NCBI GenBank assembly: GCA_002339125.1
Contig: DDJQ01000135.1
Coordinates: 19,282-27,928, forward strand
DNA: 8,647 nt
DNA from: Alteromonadaceae bacterium UBA2620
Lineage (GTDB): Bacteria > Pseudomonadota > Gammaproteobacteria > Enterobacterales > Alteromonadaceae
Direction of reading: 5' to 3'
The position numbers and the translations under genes are program-made. The notes under the pieces are model-generated. The model was not told the DNA's origin, ran no database searches, and saw only the letters and a list, made by a program, of their open reading frames with translations. Of the stretch, positions 6,231 through 8,647 are shown in pieces; position 1 is the first letter of the stretch, and each line of letters starts with the position of its first letter.

Positions 6231-6244
6231 CTTAATCGATTAAG
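6231..6244. promoter_or_regulatory. Perfect 14-bp palindrome, LacI-family-like operator
   Basis: CTTAATCGATTAAG reads the same on both strands with no spacer. A gapless even palindrome centred on CG is the usual form of LacI/GalR-family operators, which often control sugar-utilisation genes in Alteromonadales. It lies 43 bases before the GH97 start codon and touches the longer hairpin at base 6244. No regulator gene is in the window, so the assignment is an inference. Confidence 0.5.
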
Positions 6245-6285
6245 TTGCTATCTTATTAGGTATTAAAACCTGATAAGATAGCAAC
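6244..6285 (+). promoter_or_regulatory. 18-bp-arm hairpin ending one base before the GH97 start codon
   Basis: GTTGCTATCTTATTAGGT (6244-6261) and ACCTGATAAGATAGCAAC (6268-6285) are inverted repeats with a six-base loop, ATTAAA. The single DNA mismatch becomes a G-U pair in plus-strand RNA, so all 18 positions can pair in the messenger. The ATG is at 6287. No Shine-Dalgarno lies outside the structure; the only AGG (6258-6260) is buried in the left arm. No T tract follows, so it is not a terminator. It could be an operator or a translation-controlling RNA element. Confidence 0.7.
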
Positions 6286-6286
6286 T

Positions 6287-8356
6287 ATGCGCCTGGCTAC
6301 CGCTTTATATTTGTCTGCTCTCTCACTGCTGAGTTTTACCTCGCAGGCAACTGACGTTTCGGTAACGTCACCAGACGGCGATATTACTTTTACCTTCACC
6401 GATGAAAACGATTATGCCCAGTATAGCGTTGACTACAACGGTAAGCAGATCATGCGCCCGGCGCGGCTGGGTTTTGCTTTTGCTAAGGCTAAATCGATTT
6501 ATCGTCATCTTGAGGTCAGTGAAGTAAGCCGCACCAGCGAAGATAACACCTGGGAGCAACCCTGGGGAGAACAACGTGTTATTCGCAATCACTACAACGA
6601 GCTGGTGGTTAAATTTACCGATAAGAATGATGCAGATAACGCCTTTAACGTGCAGGTACGGGTATTTAATGACGGCATTGGCTTTCGTTATCACGTAAGC
6701 GCCGACGGGCAACGTGATATCACCCGTGAAATGACCGAGTTTTCCATTATCGATTCGCATACGGCTACCGCTTACTGGATCCCGGGGCAGGGGTATGACC
6801 GTCAGGAATATTTGTATCGCGAAACCCGCTTGCAGGATGTTGGTAAAGCCAGCACACCGATGACGATTAAACTGGACGACGGCACGCACCTGGCTATCCA
6901 TGAAGCCGCGCTGGTAGATTACGCTGGCATGAGCCTCGACAGACAAGCGCTGGGCCGCTTCGAAGCCGATTTGGCGCCCCGTGCCGATGGCATAAAAGTG
7001 CGCAAGCAAGGCAGTTTCACTACGCCATGGCGTACCGTGCAGATAGCGCCGAATGCAGCAGATTTAATCAATTCTTACATCACCCTTAACCTTAACGAAC
7101 CCAATAAGCTGGGTGAGGTTGACTGGGTTAATCCGGGTAAGTACATCGGTATCTGGTGGGGAATGCATATCCAGAAATACACCTGGGGCTCCGGTGATAA
7201 ACACGGCGCTACCACAGAAAATACCCTGCGCTATATGGACTTTGCCGCGGAGCATGGCTTTGACGGCGTATTGGTAGAAGGCTGGAATGTTGGCTGGGAT
7301 GGTGACTGGATCCAAAATTCAGAGTTGTTTTCGTTTACCGAAAGCTATCCGGATTTCGATATTCAAAAAGTCAGCGATCACGGCAAAAAAGTGGGCGTTA
7401 AGCTTATTGGCCACCACGAAACGTCCGGCGGGATCACCAACTACGAAGCTCAGATGGAAGACGGGTTTGCGCTGTATCAGAAGGTGGGCGTCGAGCAGAT
7501 TAAAACCGGCTATGTAGCCCACGGCCAGGGCCTGAAAGTAACCGATGAGAATGGCATTAAACGTCTGGAATATACCGACAGTCAGCCGCTGGTAAATCAC
7601 TTTATTAAAAACATCACCACCGCTGCGAAATACGGTATTTCAATTAACACCCATGAGTCCGTCAAAGACACGGGCCTACGCCGCACCTATCCAAACTGGA
7701 TTGCCCGGGAGAGCGCTCGCGGCCAGGAATATAACTCAGGCTGGGCAGCGCCCAATACGCCTGAGCATGTGCCGATGCTGGCGTTTACCCGCATGCTTTC
7801 CGGCCCGATGGACTTTACACCAGGTATTTTCGACCTTGATTATCCGCCAATTAAAGGCGGAACCGAAGAACATGGTCGCGTGAAATACATGCGCCCACAA
7901 AGCACCATTGCCAAACAGTTAGCCGAGTATGTTGTTCTTTACAGCCCTATCCAGATGGCCGCTGATTTGCCGGAGAACTACGAAGCGCAAATGGCACCTT
8001 TCCAGTTCATAAAGGATGTGCCTACCGACTGGGAGCAAACTCAGGCGTTGCAGGGAGAAGTAGGTGACTATGTGGTAATCGCCCGCCAGGAACGTAAAGC
8101 GAGACATTACAGTGGTAGCGACTGGTATTTAGGGGCAATTACCAACGAAGATGCGCGGGATATCACTGTGCCACTGAGTTTTCTTAAACCCGGTAAAAGC
8201 TACGAAGCGCAAATTTACAAAGACGGCAAAAAAGCCGACTGGCAAACCAATCCTTATGACGTGGATATCAGTAAAAGAAAGGTAACCAGTAAAGATTCTT
8301 TAACCTTACACCTCGCTGCGGCAGGTGGTGCAGCTATAAGGTTTAAACTGCTGTAA
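6287..8356 (+). CDS. Secreted GH97 alpha-glucosidase (SusB-like, inverting type)
   Basis: A 689-residue glycoside hydrolase predicted to release glucose from maltodextrins in the periplasm. Residues 1-21 form a Sec signal peptide (short MR start, hydrophobic core, SQA cleavage before TDVS), with no lipobox. The order is GH97 N-terminal beta-sandwich (about 25-275), TIM barrel (YIGIWWGMHI, GFDGVLVEGWNVGWDGDW) and C-terminal beta domain (from about 585). Against SusB, as I recall its numbering, GHHET gives E378, THESVK E457, ARESARG E475 and RGQEY E481; the 18 and 24 residue spacings match SusB E508, E526 and E532, and IHEAAL E206 fits calcium ligand E194. IKTGYV at 405-410 has glycine where retaining alpha-galactosidase members carry an aspartate nucleophile, favouring the inverting class. 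No other start fits; a stop lies at 6257-6259 in frame. No sus/mal partner genes are visible. Confidence 0.93.
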   Translation: MRLATALYLSALSLLSFTSQATDVSVTSPDGDITFTFTDENDYAQYSVDYNGKQIMRPARLGFAFAKAKSIYRHLEVSEVSRTSEDNTWEQPWGEQRVIRNHYNELVVKFTDKNDADNAFNVQVRVFNDGIGFRYHVSADGQRDITREMTEFSIIDSHTATAYWIPGQGYDRQEYLYRETRLQDVGKASTPMTIKLDDGTHLAIHEAALVDYAGMSLDRQALGRFEADLAPRADGIKVRKQGSFTTPWRTVQIAPNAADLINSYITLNLNEPNKLGEVDWVNPGKYIGIWWGMHIQKYTWGSGDKHGATTENTLRYMDFAAEHGFDGVLVEGWNVGWDGDWIQNSELFSFTESYPDFDIQKVSDHGKKVGVKLIGHHETSGGITNYEAQMEDGFALYQKVGVEQIKTGYVAHGQGLKVTDENGIKRLEYTDSQPLVNHFIKNITTAAKYGISINTHESVKDTGLRRTYPNWIARESARGQEYNSGWAAPNTPEHVPMLAFTRMLSGPMDFTPGIFDLDYPPIKGGTEEHGRVKYMRPQSTIAKQLAEYVVLYSPIQMAADLPENYEAQMAPFQFIKDVPTDWEQTQALQGEVGDYVVIARQERKARHYSGSDWYLGAITNEDARDITVPLSFLKPGKSYEAQIYKDGKKADWQTNPYDVDISKRKVTSKDSLTLHLAAAGGAAIRFKLL

Positions 8357-8381
8357 TTCAGAAATATAATCCAGTGAGACC

Positions 8382-8425
8382 AAAGGCGCCAAGTCCCCAA
8401 CCTACGGCGCCTTTTTTATTTTTAC
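8382..8425 (+). terminator. Intrinsic terminator after GH97 gene
   Basis: AAAGGCGCC (8382-8390) pairs with GGCGCCTTT (8406-8414) around a 15-base loop, followed by a long T-rich tract (six T, A, then five T). This is a classic factor-independent terminator 25 bases after the stop, so the next gene is a separate unit. Confidence 0.9.
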
Positions 8426-8543
8426 CCGATAACAATACCTTTAGTGACTTCTATAGTGCAGCAGAGCCGCATCGAACGAATATTGTACTGGCTTGGCATT
8501 ACCTATACAGTTGAGACTGACCAAAACAACAGGGAAAGATTCC
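8426..8543 (+). promoter_or_regulatory. Upstream region of the last, partial gene
   Basis: Because a terminator precedes it, this stretch should hold a promoter. TTGTAC (8483-8488) and TATACA (8504-8509) are only 15 bp apart, so the match is weak. AGGGA at 8531-8535 is a good Shine-Dalgarno eight bases before a GTG. Nothing else stands out. Confidence 0.35.
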
Positions 8544-8647
8544 GTGGGCAGACTAACGACGCTATGTGCATTGAGTTTTCTAGTGCTTTCTGGCTGGTCT
8601 AATGCAAAGGATTTAAATAAAGAAATGGCTATGTTCGGATTAACTGT
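8544..8647 (+). CDS. N-terminus of a small secreted protein, possibly cytochrome b562-like, cut by window edge
   Basis: An open frame from GTG at 8544 runs off the window after 34 full codons, preceded by AGGGA eight bases upstream. The first 22 or so residues look like a Sec signal peptide: MGRLTTLCALSFLVLSGWSNA, with cleavage expected after SNA, so the product should be periplasmic. The visible mature part begins KDLNKEMAMFGLTV. In cytochrome b562 the mature protein starts ADLEDNM and Met7 is a haem ligand; here Met also falls at mature position 7 after a DL pair. That is a short resemblance and not a firm call. Start choice rests on the Shine-Dalgarno and the signal peptide; the later in-frame ATGs would remove the signal. 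Confidence 0.6.
   Translation, partial: MGRLTTLCALSFLVLSGWSNAKDLNKEMAMFGLT

Noticed and set aside
6244..6285. The long hairpin as a dcd terminator
   Set aside because: No T tract follows in either direction and it touches the GH97 start codon, so control of GH97 is the better reading.
6368..7009. Minus-strand open frame of 213 residues inside the GH97 gene
   Set aside because: The plus-strand GH97 reading is continuous, with recognised motifs on both sides; the antisense frame shows no family features or start signals.

Overview
The window looks like chromosomal DNA of a marine gammaproteobacterium of the Alteromonas/Alteromonadaceae type. This rests on the protein sequences (GloB, YafS, MetG, Mrp/ApbC and Dcd all read as gammaproteobacterial orthologs), the mid-range base composition, and a secreted GH97 alpha-glucosidase of the sort Alteromonadales use on maltodextrins. 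No genus marker is present, so the assignment is an inference.

Layout. (1) 1-699, minus strand: gloB (glyoxalase II), cut by the window edge and missing only its last ~25 residues. (2) 794-1555, plus strand: a YafS-type methyltransferase, divergent from gloB as in E. coli. (3) 1556-2172: a gene-free gap between two convergent genes, filled by a tandem array. Three copies of a 96-bp palindromic element alternate with a period-24 minisatellite, and a half-element hairpin and a terminator-like hairpin follow. (4) 2173-4218, minus strand: metG. (5) 4339-5445, plus strand: mrp/apbC, divergent from metG. (6) 5553-6152: dcd, behind its own candidate promoter with an overlapping inverted repeat. (7) 6287-8356: a secreted GH97 enzyme whose upstream region holds three palindromes, the last an 18-bp-arm hairpin ending one base before the start codon. 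(8) 8382-8425: a strong intrinsic terminator. (9) 8544 to the edge: the start of a small secreted protein with a GTG start, possibly of the cytochrome b562 type.

Function. Most genes are housekeeping: methylglyoxal detoxification, methionyl-tRNA charging, Fe-S cluster delivery and dCTP deamination for dUMP/dTTP supply. GH97 is the one catabolic gene and carries the most elaborate regulatory-looking DNA. I see no CRISPR, phage, transposase, toxin-antitoxin or defence genes, and no RNA genes. The less ordinary content is non-coding: the nested repeat array at 1584-2147, the palindromes before GH97, and the inverted repeat over the dcd promoter.
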